A stretch of DNA of 61,218 nt from Acidisphaera sp. L21. Lineage in GTDB: Bacteria; Pseudomonadota; Alphaproteobacteria; Acetobacterales; Acetobacteraceae. The position numbers and the translations under genes are program-made. Under the pieces are notes generated by a model that saw nothing but the letters and a program-made list of their open reading frames with translations, made no database searches and was not told the DNA's origin. This document shows positions 1 through 8,778 of this stretch, piece by piece. Within the stretch, counting starts at the first letter, position 1; every line of letters begins with the position of its first letter. Location: positions 65,687 to 126,904 of the forward strand of contig NZ_LMUY01000015.1 in NCBI RefSeq assembly GCF_009765685.1, written 5' to 3'.

Positions 1-35
1 CGGCGGGCGGCCTTTTCTGTGCGGAGCCCTCACGC

Positions 36-1169
36 TTGTCAGAACTCATCCCTAGCGACTTCGAAGACCCCGATGCCGACCGCCTGCGCCAAACGCCACT
101 GGACGCGCTGCATCGTCGCCTGGGTGGGCGCATGGTGCCATTCGCTGGGTATGAACTGCCGGTGCAATACCCGACGGGGGTAATGGCCGAGCATACGCAG
201 TGCCGCGAGCGGGCGGCGCTGTTCGACGTCTCCCACATGGGCCAGATCAGCCTGCATGGTGCAGACGCCGCCGCGGCTTTGGAGACGCTGGTACCGGGTG
301 ACATGCTGGGCATCAAGCCCGGCCGCCAACGCTACACCGTGTTCCTGGACGAAGCCGGCGGCATCCTGGACGACCTGATGGTGGCACGCCATGGCGAGCG
401 GCTATTGCTGATCGTCAACGCCTCCCGCAAGGATGCCGACGCCCAGCACCTCGCCACCCGCATCCCCCAAATCGCCGCCGAACGACACGAGGACCGGGCG
501 CTGCTGGCACTGCAAGGCCCCGCGGCCGTTACCGCCATGGCCCGCCTGTCGCCGCAAGCGGCGATGTTGGGCTTCATGCAGGTCGCCGAACTCACAATCG
601 CCGGCATTCCCGTCTGGATCAGCCGGTCTGGCTACACGGGGGAGGACGGGTTCGAAATCTCCGTTCCCGGCGCCGATGCCGAGGCGTTGGCCGAAAAGCT
701 GCTGGCCGAACCGGAAGTGATGGCCGCCGGGCTGGGCGCGCGCGATAGCCTGCGGTTGGAGGCCGGGTTGTGCCTCTACGGCAACGACATCGACGAGCTG
801 ACCACACCGGTCGAGGCGAACCTCAACTGGACCATCGCCAAGCGCCGCCGCGAATCGAAGGATTTCCCCGGCGCGGTCCCCATCATGGACCAATTGGCCA
901 ATGGCCCGACCCGGTTGCGCGTCGGCCTGCGCCCGGAGGGCCGTGCCCCAGCGCGCGCCGAAACGGTGATCGCGGCCGCAGACGGCACGGCCGCCGGCAC
1001 CGTCACCTCCGGCGGGTTCGGCCCCACCGCGGGCACTCCTATCGCCATGGGCTATGTTCGCCGCGACCTGGCCAATGAGGGCCAGGCGTTGGATCTGCTG
1101 GTGCGCGGCAAGGCGTTGCCGGCCCGCGTGACTGCCCTGCCTTTCGTCCCCCATCGCTACGCACGCTGA
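36..1169 (+). CDS. gcvT: Glycine cleavage system T protein (aminomethyltransferase)
   Basis: T protein moves the methylene group from the aminomethyl-lipoyl arm of GcvH to tetrahydrofolate, releasing ammonia. The 377-residue length fits the family. Near the N-terminus it has the family stretch [20 protein letters not shown], and GGILDDLMV carries the conserved folate-site aspartate. The start is a TTG at 36 preceded by GGAG nine bases upstream. The frame stays open to the window edge but contains no upstream ATG or GTG. It is the first gene of a gcvT-gcvH-gcvP operon, 13 bases before gcvH. The promoter lies outside the window. Confidence 0.96.
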   Translation: MSELIPSDFEDPDADRLRQTPLDALHRRLGGRMVPFAGYELPVQYPTGVMAEHTQCRERAALFDVSHMGQISLHGADAAAALETLVPGDMLGIKPGRQRYTVFLDEAGGILDDLMVARHGERLLLIVNASRKDADAQHLATRIPQIAAERHEDRALLALQGPAAVTAMARLSPQAAMLGFMQVAELTIAGIPVWISRSGYTGEDGFEISVPGADAEALAEKLLAEPEVMAAGLGARDSLRLEAGLCLYGNDIDELTTPVEANLNWTIAKRRRESKDFPGAVPIMDQLANGPTRLRVGLRPEGRAPARAETVIAAADGTAAGTVTSGGFGPTAGTPIAMGYVRRDLANEGQALDLLVRGKALPARVTALPFVPHRYAR

Positions 1170-1182
1170 AGGAGCCCACGCC

Positions 1183-1554
1183 ATGATCCGTTTCACCAAG
1201 GACCACGAGTGGGTCAGCCTCGACGGCACCACCGCCACGGTCGGCATCACCACCCACGCGCAGGACGCGCTGGGCGACCTGGTGTTCGTCGAACTGCCCG
1301 AGCCGGGGCGGGAAGTGACGGAGGCGGAAGGCATCGCCGTCGTCGAATCGGTGAAGGCCGCCAGCGACGTGTATGCCCCGCTGACCGGACGCATTACCGA
1401 GATCAACGCCGCCATCGTCGAGGATCCGGCGCTGGTCAACCGCGACCCGGCCGGCGCCGGCTGGTTCTTCAAGATGGAACTGCCCGACCCGGCTGCGTTC
1501 AACACGCTGCTGGACCAGGCCGGCTACGATGCGCTGCTGGCGGAACTGGCATAA
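1183..1554 (+). CDS. gcvH: Glycine cleavage system H protein (lipoyl carrier)
   Basis: H protein carries the aminomethyl group on a lipoyl arm between GcvP, GcvT and dihydrolipoamide dehydrogenase. At 123 residues it has the usual length. The lipoylated lysine is K58 in [17 protein letters not shown], the classic hairpin of the family. It starts at an ATG preceded by AAGGAG. Its TAA stop shares one base with the gcvP ATG (TAATG), so the two genes are probably translationally coupled. Confidence 0.97.
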   Translation: MIRFTKDHEWVSLDGTTATVGITTHAQDALGDLVFVELPEPGREVTEAEGIAVVESVKAASDVYAPLTGRITEINAAIVEDPALVNRDPAGAGWFFKMELPDPAAFNTLLDQAGYDALLAELA

Positions 1555-4415
1555 TGGACGTGCTGGCCGAACTCGCCGCGCTAGACGATAGCTTCGTCCA
1601 ACGCCACATCGCGCCTACCGAGACCGACATCGCCGCCATGCTGCGCCTGGTTGGCGCGGAGAGCCTAGAGGCACTGGCAGCACAAACAGTGCCCGGCGAC
1701 ATCCGCATCCCACCAATGCAGGGCCTGCCGGACGCGATCGGCGAGATCGCCGTGATCGAGGAATTGCGCGACCTGGCCGGGCAGAACCAGCGCCTGCGCT
1801 CGCTGATCGGGCAAGGCTATCACGGCACCTTCGTGCCTCCGGTCATTGCCCGCAACGTGTTGGAAAACCCCGGCTGGTATACCGCCTACACGCCCTACCA
1901 GGCGGAAATCGCCCAGGGTCGTCTGGAAGCGCTGCTGAACTTCCAGACCATGATCTGTGACTTGACGGGCATGCCGATCGCCAACGCTTCCCTGCTGGAC
2001 GAGTCCACGGCGGCAGCTGAGGCGATGGCGATGGCGTTCGCGTCGTCTCGCACGAAATCCACCACGGTTGCCGTTTGCGCCGATCTGCACCCCCAGACCA
2101 CCGCCGTTCTGGCTACGCGCGCTCACCCGTTGGGCTGGACGCTGGCACCCTTCGCACCTGGCGACACCGCGGCGATCGGGGCTGCCGCGCCGTTCGCGGT
2201 GGTGCTGCAATATCCCGGCACTTCTGGCGAGTTGCGTGACCTGCATGCGGAAATCGCCGCGGCGCACGAGGCCGGCGCACTGGCCATCGTCTGCGCCGAT
2301 CTGCTGAGCCTGGTTGTGCTGACGCCGCCGGGTGAGATGGGGGCGGATGTCGTGGTCGGGTCCGCCCAGCGCTTCGGCGTGCCAATGGGCTTTGGCGGAC
2401 CGCACGCAGCGTTCTTTGCCACGCAGGACAAGTTCAAGCGGGTGATGCCGGGCCGCCTGGTCGGCGTGTCGCAGGATGCCGCGGGCGCGCCGGCGATGCG
2501 CCTGGCCCTGCAAACCCGCGAGCAACATATCCGCCGTGAGAAGGCCACCAGCAACATCTGCACCGCGCAGGTTCTGCTGGCGGTGATGGCGGGCATGTAC
2601 GCCGTCTGGCATGGGCCGGAGGGGCTGACGCGCATCGCCCGCCAGGTGAACCTCAAGGCGCGTGCCCTGGCCGATGCCGCGGTGCGGGCGGGCATGACCC
2701 TGCGCCACGACAGCTATTTCGACACCATCGCGCTGGAAACCCCCGATGCGGACGGGCTGATGGCGCGCGCCCTGGCCGCCGGGTTCAACATGCGGCGGCT
2801 GGACGCGACGGGCGTCGCGATCGCGCTGGACGAAACCATCACGGCGGTCGAACTCGGCACGCTGGCGACGGTGCTGGGTGCGCCGTTGCAGGGGGCTCCG
2901 GCCTCGATCCCCGCGGCCTCGATGCGGGGGACGACCGTGCTGCCGCAGGCGGTATTCGGTGCCCATCGGTCCGAGCACGAGATGCTGCGCTACCTGAAGC
3001 GCTTGGAAGATAAGGACGTGGCGCTCAACCGCTCCATGATCCCACTCGGCTCCTGCACGATGAAGCTGAACGCCACGGCGGAGATGGTGCCCGTCACCAT
3101 GCCGGGTTTCGCGGACATCCACCCGTTTGCGCCGGCGGAGCAGACGCAGGGCTACAACACGCTGATCGGCCGGCTGGCGGATTGGCTGGCGGCGGCGACG
3201 GGGTTTGCGGCGGTGTCGCTGCAGCCGAACGCCGGCTCGCAGGGCGAGTATGCCGGACTGCTGGCGATCCGCGCCTATCACGCGGCACGCGGGCAGGGCA
3301 CGCGCGATGTGTGCCTCATCCCGTCCTCCGCCCACGGCACCAACCCGGCGAGTGCGGCAATGGCCGGGCTGCGCGTGGTGGTGGTGGGCTGTGACCGGGA
3401 CGGCAACGTCGACGTCGCGGACCTGAGGGCGAAGGCGGGCCAGCACGCGGACAACCTCGCCGCGCTGATGATCACCTACCCGTCCACCCACGGCGTATTC
3501 GAGGGAGAGATCCGGGCGATCTGCGCCACGATCCACGAGCATGGCGGCCAGGTCTACATGGACGGCGCCAACATGAACGCGCAGTTGGGCCTCACCAGCC
3601 CGGCAGCGATCGGCGCGGACGTTTGCCACCTGAACCTGCACAAGACGTTCTGCATCCCGCATGGCGGCGGTGGCCCGGGCGTGGGCCCGATTGGCGTGGC
3701 GGCCCACCTGGTGCCGCATCTGCCGAACCACCCTGTGCGTGCGGATGCCGGCCCGGCGACCGGGTTTGGTCCCGTCAGCGCGGCGCCGTTCGGTTCGGCG
3801 CTGATCCTGCCGATTTCCTACGCTTATATCCGCATGATGGGTGCGGCCGGCCTCACGCGTGCGTCCGAGGTCGCAATCCTCAACGCGAACTACATCGCGG
3901 CCCGGCTGCGGGAGGCATTCCCTGTGCTGTACACCGGGCAGGGCGGCCGGGTGGCGCATGAGTGTATCATCGATTGCCGCGGCTTCCAGGCGGAGGCCGG
4001 GGTGATGGTGGAAGACATTGCCAAGCGCCTGCAGGATTACGGTTTCCACGCCCCGACCATGTCCTGGCCAGTCGCGGGCACGCTGATGATCGAGCCGACC
4101 GAGAGTGAGCCTCTGTCCGAACTCGATCGCTTCTGCGACGCCATGCTGGCGATCCGGGCCGAGATCACCGCCATCGCAGCCGGTGAGATGGACCGGGCCG
4201 ACAACATGCTGAAGAACGCGCCGCACACCGCCGGGGAAGTGATGGGGGAAACGTGGCAGCACGCCTACACCCGCGCGCAGGCAGCCTTCCCGCTGCCCTA
4301 TGTGCGCGCTGCGAAATACTGGCCGCCGGTGAAGCGCGTCGACAACGTGTATGGCGACCGCAATCTGATCTGCACCTGCGCGCCGTTGGAAGCCTATGCG
4401 ATGGCGGCCGAATAG
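1554..4415 (+). CDS. gcvP: Glycine dehydrogenase (decarboxylating), P protein
   Basis: PLP-dependent glycine decarboxylase of the cleavage system; it loads the aminomethyl group onto GcvH. The protein is a single chain of 953 residues, not the split GcvPA/GcvPB form. The PLP-binding lysine is about K697 in [16 protein letters not shown]. The substrate-binding region [15 protein letters not shown] is intact. The frame is open further upstream, but homology begins at [14 protein letters not shown], whose ATG at 1554 overlaps the gcvH stop. A strong hairpin terminator follows the stop codon. Confidence 0.97.
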   Translation: MDVLAELAALDDSFVQRHIAPTETDIAAMLRLVGAESLEALAAQTVPGDIRIPPMQGLPDAIGEIAVIEELRDLAGQNQRLRSLIGQGYHGTFVPPVIARNVLENPGWYTAYTPYQAEIAQGRLEALLNFQTMICDLTGMPIANASLLDESTAAAEAMAMAFASSRTKSTTVAVCADLHPQTTAVLATRAHPLGWTLAPFAPGDTAAIGAAAPFAVVLQYPGTSGELRDLHAEIAAAHEAGALAIVCADLLSLVVLTPPGEMGADVVVGSAQRFGVPMGFGGPHAAFFATQDKFKRVMPGRLVGVSQDAAGAPAMRLALQTREQHIRREKATSNICTAQVLLAVMAGMYAVWHGPEGLTRIARQVNLKARALADAAVRAGMTLRHDSYFDTIALETPDADGLMARALAAGFNMRRLDATGVAIALDETITAVELGTLATVLGAPLQGAPASIPAASMRGTTVLPQAVFGAHRSEHEMLRYLKRLEDKDVALNRSMIPLGSCTMKLNATAEMVPVTMPGFADIHPFAPAEQTQGYNTLIGRLADWLAAATGFAAVSLQPNAGSQGEYAGLLAIRAYHAARGQGTRDVCLIPSSAHGTNPASAAMAGLRVVVVGCDRDGNVDVADLRAKAGQHADNLAALMITYPSTHGVFEGEIRAICATIHEHGGQVYMDGANMNAQLGLTSPAAIGADVCHLNLHKTFCIPHGGGGPGVGPIGVAAHLVPHLPNHPVRADAGPATGFGPVSAAPFGSALILPISYAYIRMMGAAGLTRASEVAILNANYIAARLREAFPVLYTGQGGRVAHECIIDCRGFQAEAGVMVEDIAKRLQDYGFHAPTMSWPVAGTLMIEPTESEPLSELDRFCDAMLAIRAEITAIAAGEMDRADNMLKNAPHTAGEVMGETWQHAYTRAQAAFPLPYVRAAKYWPPVKRVDNVYGDRNLICTCAPLEAYAMAAE

Positions 4416-4432
4416 ACCCGATCGCAAGTCAC

Positions 4433-4468
4433 AAAAAAGCCGTCATCCTCCCGGGTGACGGCTTTTTT
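4433..4468. terminator. Bidirectional rho-independent terminator after gcvP
   Basis: Perfect 13-base inverted repeat AAAAAAGCCGTCA / TGACGGCTTTTTT around a 10-base loop. It has an A-run on one side and a T-run on the other, so it can end both the rightward gcv transcript and the leftward binding-protein transcript, whose stop codon lies at 4488. Confidence 0.93.
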
Positions 4469-4487
4469 CTTTTGGGCTTTGCCCGGG

Positions 4488-6071
4488 TTACTTCACCGTC
4501 ACGAAGCGAAGCTGAAAGCCATTATCGGCCTGTTCGACCAGGTCGATATTCTTGCGGGATGCCCACACCACGACCTGCTGGTGCAGCGGCATGAAGGCCG
4601 CGTCGTCCTTCAGGATCTGCGACGCCTCCAGGATTTCCGCATCACGCTTGGCGTGATCGGTTTCGACGGCGATGGTGTCCAGCAACGCGTCGAATTTCGG
4701 GCTGGAATAGCCGCCATCGTTGAAGATGCCGCGCGTGCCGTCCCGCGTGCCGGCCTGATTGTACAGCGTGTTCAGCGCGTCATACGTGTTCGGCGTCCAA
4801 CCCAGCATGTAGAAGCTGGTGCGGTAGTCCGGATTGCTGATCTCGGCGAAATACTTCAACCGCGTCTGCGCGTTCAGCGTCACCCGCACGCCGATGCGCG
4901 CCAGCATCGCGGTGACGGCCTGGCACACCGCCTCGTCGTTGATGTAGCGGTCGTTCGGGCAATCCAGCGTCACGCCGAAGCCTTCGGGGTAGCCGGCATC
5001 GGCAAGCAGCTTCTTGGCATCCGCGACGTCATACGGGTAGCGAACGTCCGATGCCTCGGTCCAACCGTTCACGCCCGGGCCGTACATCAGGCCGGTCGGA
5101 TGGGACTGGCCACGCATCACGCGCGACTGGATCGCCTTGATGTCGATCGCCATGTTGAACGCCTTGCGGACCCGGATGTCCTTGAACGGATTCTTGCCCT
5201 TCACATCCGACTTCAGCAGTTCCGGACGGCTTTGGTCGAAGCCCATGAAGATCGTGCGCAGTTCCGGCGTCTCCAGCACCTTCAGATCGGCGCTGGACTG
5301 CAGGCGCTGCACGTCTTGCGGCGGGACGGTGTACATCATGTCGATGTCACCGGACAGCAGCGCGGCGACGCGGGTTGCGGCGTTGCTGATGACGTTGAAC
5401 TCTATCTTGTCGGCATTGCCGGTCATCTTGTCCCACCAGCCGGGGAAGGCATGCATGGTGGTGCGGCGATCCGGCTCGCGCGTGTCCAGCACATACGGGC
5501 CGGTGCCGTTTTCGTGCCTTGTGGCGAAATTCTCTTCCTTCTTGGTCAGGTCCATCGCCTGTTCGGCGTGGTTCGTTTCCGACCATTTCTTCGACATAAT
5601 GGCCCAGCCCGTAATTTCCTCCAGAAAGATCGGGTCTGGCACCTTGGTGAGGAAGTCGACGGTGAAATCGTCGATCTTCTTCACGCTCGTCACGGCCTGC
5701 ATGTAGCCGTTCAACTGACTGCCCGGCGCGATGACGCGCTGGTAGCTGAACACCACGTCGTCGGCCGTAAAGTCCGTGCCGTCATGGAATTTCACACCGT
5801 GGCGCAAATGGAACCGCCAGGTGGTCGGGTTCGGCTGCTCCCAGCTTTCGGCCAGCGCGGCTTCCACCTTCAGGTTCTTGTCCCGACGCACCAGTGGATC
5901 GTAGAAATTCTGCGTAAACGTCAGCAGGAACGTCTCGCTGCGAGTGTAGGGATCCATCGAGTTGGCGTCGCCGTCATTGGCCCATTTGAACGTGACCGCC
6001 GAGGCGGGCAGGGCGGACAGGCCGATCGCCACGGCAAGGCAGGAAGCGGCAAGGCGGGAGGCCATAGCCAT
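4488..6071 (-). CDS. ABC transporter substrate-binding protein, family 5 (peptide type)
   Basis: Periplasmic solute-binding protein of the DppA/OppA class (SBP_bac_5), 527 residues. The N-terminus MAMASRLAASCLAVAIGLSA ending ALPASA is a Sec signal with likely cleavage near residue 25. The mature start (FKWANDGDANSMDPYTRSET) and the segment PNPTTWRFHLRHGVKFHDGT are typical of the family. The frame extends 31 codons further upstream, but the ATG at 6071 has GGAGA eight bases before it and begins the signal peptide. There are no permease or ATPase genes nearby, so it is an orphan binding protein. The substrate is unknown; dipeptides or oligopeptides are the family default. Confidence 0.9.
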   Translation of the reverse strand: MAMASRLAASCLAVAIGLSALPASAVTFKWANDGDANSMDPYTRSETFLLTFTQNFYDPLVRRDKNLKVEAALAESWEQPNPTTWRFHLRHGVKFHDGTDFTADDVVFSYQRVIAPGSQLNGYMQAVTSVKKIDDFTVDFLTKVPDPIFLEEITGWAIMSKKWSETNHAEQAMDLTKKEENFATRHENGTGPYVLDTREPDRRTTMHAFPGWWDKMTGNADKIEFNVISNAATRVAALLSGDIDMMYTVPPQDVQRLQSSADLKVLETPELRTIFMGFDQSRPELLKSDVKGKNPFKDIRVRKAFNMAIDIKAIQSRVMRGQSHPTGLMYGPGVNGWTEASDVRYPYDVADAKKLLADAGYPEGFGVTLDCPNDRYINDEAVCQAVTAMLARIGVRVTLNAQTRLKYFAEISNPDYRTSFYMLGWTPNTYDALNTLYNQAGTRDGTRGIFNDGGYSSPKFDALLDTIAVETDHAKRDAEILEASQILKDDAAFMPLHQQVVVWASRKNIDLVEQADNGFQLRFVTVK

Positions 6072-6168
6072 GACCGAAGTCTCCGTCGTTGTGATGTCAT
6101 GAAGTTGGACCGACCCTATGCGGAGCCATTCCGATAGGGAAGGTACGGGGATCGATCGCCCCAAATAA

Positions 6169-6200
6169 TAAACCCCTCTCCTTGAGGGGAGAGGGGTTTA
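6169..6200 (-). terminator. Terminator after the F0 ATP synthase operon
   Basis: A 13-base perfect inverted repeat (TAAACCCCTCTCC / GGAGAGGGGTTTA) with a 6-base loop lies just beyond the atpF stop. On the minus strand the stem is followed by a T-rich stretch (TTTATTATTT). It separates the atp operon from the downstream binding-protein gene. Confidence 0.8.
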
Positions 6201-6237
6201 TGCAGGCGATATCTCGTACGGGCGACGAGCCGGTGAA

Positions 6238-6741
6238 CTAGGCGGCGCGGCGCACCAGGGCAGCCGGCAGCCCAGCGATGGCGCGATCGATGATCGCGTT
6301 GTCGGCCTCGGCGGACATCGTGGTCGCGATCACTTCCTGCGCAGCGCGGGCCGCGATGTCGGCGGCTGCCAGACGAACGTCGGTCACGGCGGCCTTCTCG
6401 GCCGCGGCGATCCGATCCATCGCCATCTTCTCGCGACGCTTGCCGGCGGCTTCGGCGTCTATACGGGCCTGGTCGGCGACGCGGGCGGCCTCGGCATGGG
6501 CGGATTGCAGCATGGCCCGCGCTTCTGTCAGCGCAGATTCACGCCGGGTGCGGGCATCTGCCAGCATCCGCTCCGCCTCGGTCCGCAGGCGGCTCGCCTC
6601 GTCGAGTTCGGCCCGAATGGCAGCAGCATGCTTGTCCAGCATGCCCATCATCGCCTTCCAAAGCTTCGAGCCGAACAGCACGAAGAAGATGACGAACGCT
6701 ATCGCGACCCAGGACCGCGGCTCATTAAAGAACTCATGCAT
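6238..6741 (-). CDS. atpF: F0F1 ATP synthase subunit b
   Basis: Peripheral stalk subunit b of the membrane F0 sector, 167 residues. One N-terminal membrane helix (WVAIAFVIFFVLFGSKLW, about residues 11-28) is followed by a long Ala/Glu/Arg-rich coiled coil that reaches F1. It is the last gene of the order atpI-atpB-atpE-b'-b, the usual alphaproteobacterial F0 cluster. The F1 genes are not in this window. It starts 12 bases after the b' stop. Confidence 0.92.
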   Translation of the reverse strand: MHEFFNEPRSWVAIAFVIFFVLFGSKLWKAMMGMLDKHAAAIRAELDEASRLRTEAERMLADARTRRESALTEARAMLQSAHAEAARVADQARIDAEAAGKRREKMAMDRIAAAEKAAVTDVRLAAADIAARAAQEVIATTMSAEADNAIIDRAIAGLPAALVRRAA

Positions 6742-6753
6742 GCGCGTTCGTCC

Positions 6754-7320
6754 CTAATTCGCCGTGGCGGGTAGCAGGCCACCGACTGCGTGATCGACTG
6801 CGGCTGGGTCCGGAGCATGCCCGGTCAGTCGGGTGACGATCGACGTGGCGGTGTCGCCGGCAACCTGGCGCAGCGCGCCCATCGCAGCGTTGCGGGCGGT
6901 TGCGATACGACCCTCTGCCTCGCTCAGCTGGGCGTCCAGCGTGGCATTCATGGCCGCGGCGCGGGTAGCGGCCTCGGCCTTGGCCTGCTGCGTCGCGGTG
7001 GCGATCGCAGTCTGGCTTTCGGAGCGGGCACGCCGTGTCGCCTCAGTCAACTCGGCGACCGCCGCATCCGCCTCGGCCTTGGCCACGCGAGCCGTGTCCA
7101 GATCGCCGGAGATGCGAGTGCGCCGATCCTCCACCACGCTGGCTACCTTCGGGAGCGCCCAACGGGACAGCAGAAAGTATAGCAGCGTGAAGATAATCGC
7201 GCCCCACACCACCTGGCTGATCGTGAGGGGGCTTTTGAAGTTCAGCTGCGGCATACCCTCCTTCTCCGGCCCTGCGGCCATGAGGAGGAGGGCGATGCCG
7301 GCCAGATGGAGGCGGCGCAT
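6754..7320 (-). CDS. atpX: F0F1 ATP synthase subunit b' (second b-type subunit)
   Basis: Second, diverged b subunit that pairs with b in photosynthetic and alphaproteobacterial ATP synthases. The core starts at MPQLNFKSPLTISQVVWGAI, with a membrane helix and then a long Ala/Glu-rich coiled coil. From the ATG at 7320 there is an extra hydrophobic leader (HLAGIALLLMAAGPEKEG), signal-peptide-like. An internal ATG at 7254 has AGGAGG only two bases before it, which is short. The longer start, 18 bases after the atpE stop, is kept, but the start is uncertain. Confidence 0.88.
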   Translation of the reverse strand: MRRLHLAGIALLLMAAGPEKEGMPQLNFKSPLTISQVVWGAIIFTLLYFLLSRWALPKVASVVEDRRTRISGDLDTARVAKAEADAAVAELTEATRRARSESQTAIATATQQAKAEAATRAAAMNATLDAQLSEAEGRIATARNAAMGALRQVAGDTATSIVTRLTGHAPDPAAVDHAVGGLLPATAN

Positions 7321-7338
7321 CGCGAAAGACCTATCTGA

Positions 7339-7563
7339 TCAGGTGAACAGGATCAGGAAGGAGATCAGCAGGGCGAACAGCGCCACCGCTTCCGTCAGCG
7401 CGAAGCCCAGAATGCCGAGGCCGAAGACCTGGTCGCGGGCAGACGGGTTACGCGCCACGCTGGTGACCAGCGCGGAGAAGATGTTGCCGATGCCGATGCC
7501 CACGCCAGCGAGCGCGATCACGGCAATACCAGCCCCAAGGGCCTTAGCGGCGGCTACGTCCAT
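7339..7563 (-). CDS. atpE: F0F1 ATP synthase subunit c
   Basis: Proteolipid that forms the proton-driven c-ring; 74 residues as two membrane helices. Helix 1 has the ring-packing glycine repeat AGVGIGIG (residues 19-26). The polar loop is ARNPSARDQ, and helix 2 has the proton-binding carboxylate E58 in [12 protein letters not shown] sodium-binding pattern is not evident, so proton coupling is inferred. Confidence 0.96.
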   Translation of the reverse strand: MDVAAAKALGAGIAVIALAGVGIGIGNIFSALVTSVARNPSARDQVFGLGILGFALTEAVALFALLISFLILFT

Positions 7564-7616
7564 AGTGTCGAGTCCTTCTGTGTGTTGGGAGGGAAGTGGA
7601 GGGGTCTGTCAGACGG

Positions 7617-8378
7617 CTAGTGCAGGTGCACCGCGTCATGCAGGTAGATGCAGGTCAGGATGGCGAAGACGTAGGCCTGCAGAAAAGCAACCAGCAACTC
7701 GAACCCGATCAGGATCACGTTGATCGCCAACGGTCCGATCGCGCCGATCGTGCCCAGCACGCCGGCCGCCGACAGCATCAGGATGAAGGTGGCGAACACC
7801 TCCAACATCACGTGGCCGGCCACCATGTTGGCAAACAGACGGATCGACAGGCTGACGGGGCGCGACAGGTAGGAGATGATTTCGACCGGGATAATCAGCG
7901 GCGCCAACAGCTTCGGCGCGCCCGGCGGAAAGAAGTATTCGGTGAAGAAGTGATGCCCGTTCTCGCGGATCGCGACGATGGTCACGAACACGATCACCAT
8001 GATCGCCAGCGCCGCGGTCACCGCGATGTGGCTGGTGTAGGTGAAAGCGAAGGGCAGCAGGCCCAGGATATTGCCCATCAGCACAAAGAAGAACAGCGTG
8101 AAGATGAACGGGAAGAACTTGCGACCCTCTTCCCCGATCTGGGCGAGGCACATCTTCTCGATAAAGCCGTAGCTGACCTCGGCCAGCGACTGCATCCGGC
8201 CCGGCACGACTGCGCGGGAGCGCATGCCGTAGACCAGGATGAACAGCGTAACCGCCCCGGCAGCGATCATCCAGGCATTGGACTGCGTAAAGTTGACGGA
8301 CTTGCCAATCAGGCCCCACCCATGGTGCAGCCTGAACTGCCCGAGGGCGTCGATCGTATGTGTCGAAGCCTCAGCCAC
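7617..8378 (-). CDS. atpB: F0F1 ATP synthase subunit a
   Basis: Membrane subunit that forms the two proton half-channels beside the c-ring, 253 residues with several hydrophobic helices. The essential stator arginine is in SLSIRLFANMVAGHVMLE, the hallmark of the family. The ATG at 8378 overlaps the end of atpI by eight bases, which supports translational coupling. The gap to atpE is 53 bases, with no visible terminator. Confidence 0.96.
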   Translation of the reverse strand: MAEASTHTIDALGQFRLHHGWGLIGKSVNFTQSNAWMIAAGAVTLFILVYGMRSRAVVPGRMQSLAEVSYGFIEKMCLAQIGEEGRKFFPFIFTLFFFVLMGNILGLLPFAFTYTSHIAVTAALAIMVIVFVTIVAIRENGHHFFTEYFFPPGAPKLLAPLIIPVEIISYLSRPVSLSIRLFANMVAGHVMLEVFATFILMLSAAGVLGTIGAIGPLAINVILIGFELLVAFLQAYVFAILTCIYLHDAVHLH

Positions 8379-8655
8379 TACCGCGTCCCTTCTTTGGCGC
8401 CATCAAGCGCCATACGTTTGCCACCCCTGCCGCCCCGCCCAGCAGCACCCCGATCACCAGAAACAACGGTGAGGTATGCAGCCAGCGGTCCAGCGCCCAG
8501 CCGATCCCGAAGGCCACGATCAAGGCGGACAGCAATTCCACCCCGACGCGTGTTCCTATACCCCAGGCCGATGCGCCCAGCGACCGGTCAGGCCCCTTGA
8601 TCGGGGCCCGTCGATCCTGCGCTTGCTTCAGCCGGCGCTCGAAATCGTCATCCAT
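8371..8655 (-). CDS. atpI: AtpI family protein (ATP synthase assembly/accessory)
   Basis: Small membrane protein at the head of the F0 operon, 94 residues. It has a charged N-terminus and two hydrophobic segments (GVELLSALIVAFGIGWALD and PLFLVIGVLLGGAAGVANVW), as in the AtpI / F0F1-ATPase subunit family. AtpI proteins help assemble the c-ring or transport magnesium in some species; the exact role here is inferred. The operon promoter is probably in the 123-base gap upstream. Confidence 0.88.
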   Translation of the reverse strand: MDDDFERRLKQAQDRRAPIKGPDRSLGASAWGIGTRVGVELLSALIVAFGIGWALDRWLHTSPLFLVIGVLLGGAAGVANVWRLMAPKKGRGSG

Positions 8656-8778
8656 TCTGCTCTCCCCGCCCGCTGTTGCGAGCCGCCAGAAGGCGAGGGC
8701 TTGCTAACCGGGGGTTACAGGGGTGTCAAGAACTGGAGAGGTGATTGTAATTAGTTCTGCCCTTTGTACCGTGGTACT

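Noticed and set aside
1665-4427. Very long minus-strand open frame opposite gcvP
   Set aside because: It is Arg/His-rich and matches nothing; it is the antisense of an unmistakable gcvP gene in GC-rich DNA, where stop codons are rare in antisense frames.
4455-6137. 560-codon plus-strand frame opposite the substrate-binding protein
   Set aside because: The minus strand has a signal peptide, a ribosome site and family motifs; the plus frame is low-complexity shadow and begins inside a terminator.
8766-8777. GTACC-GT-GGTAC inverted repeat upstream of atpI
   Set aside because: Too short and without a T-run or flanking promoter elements to call a terminator or operator.
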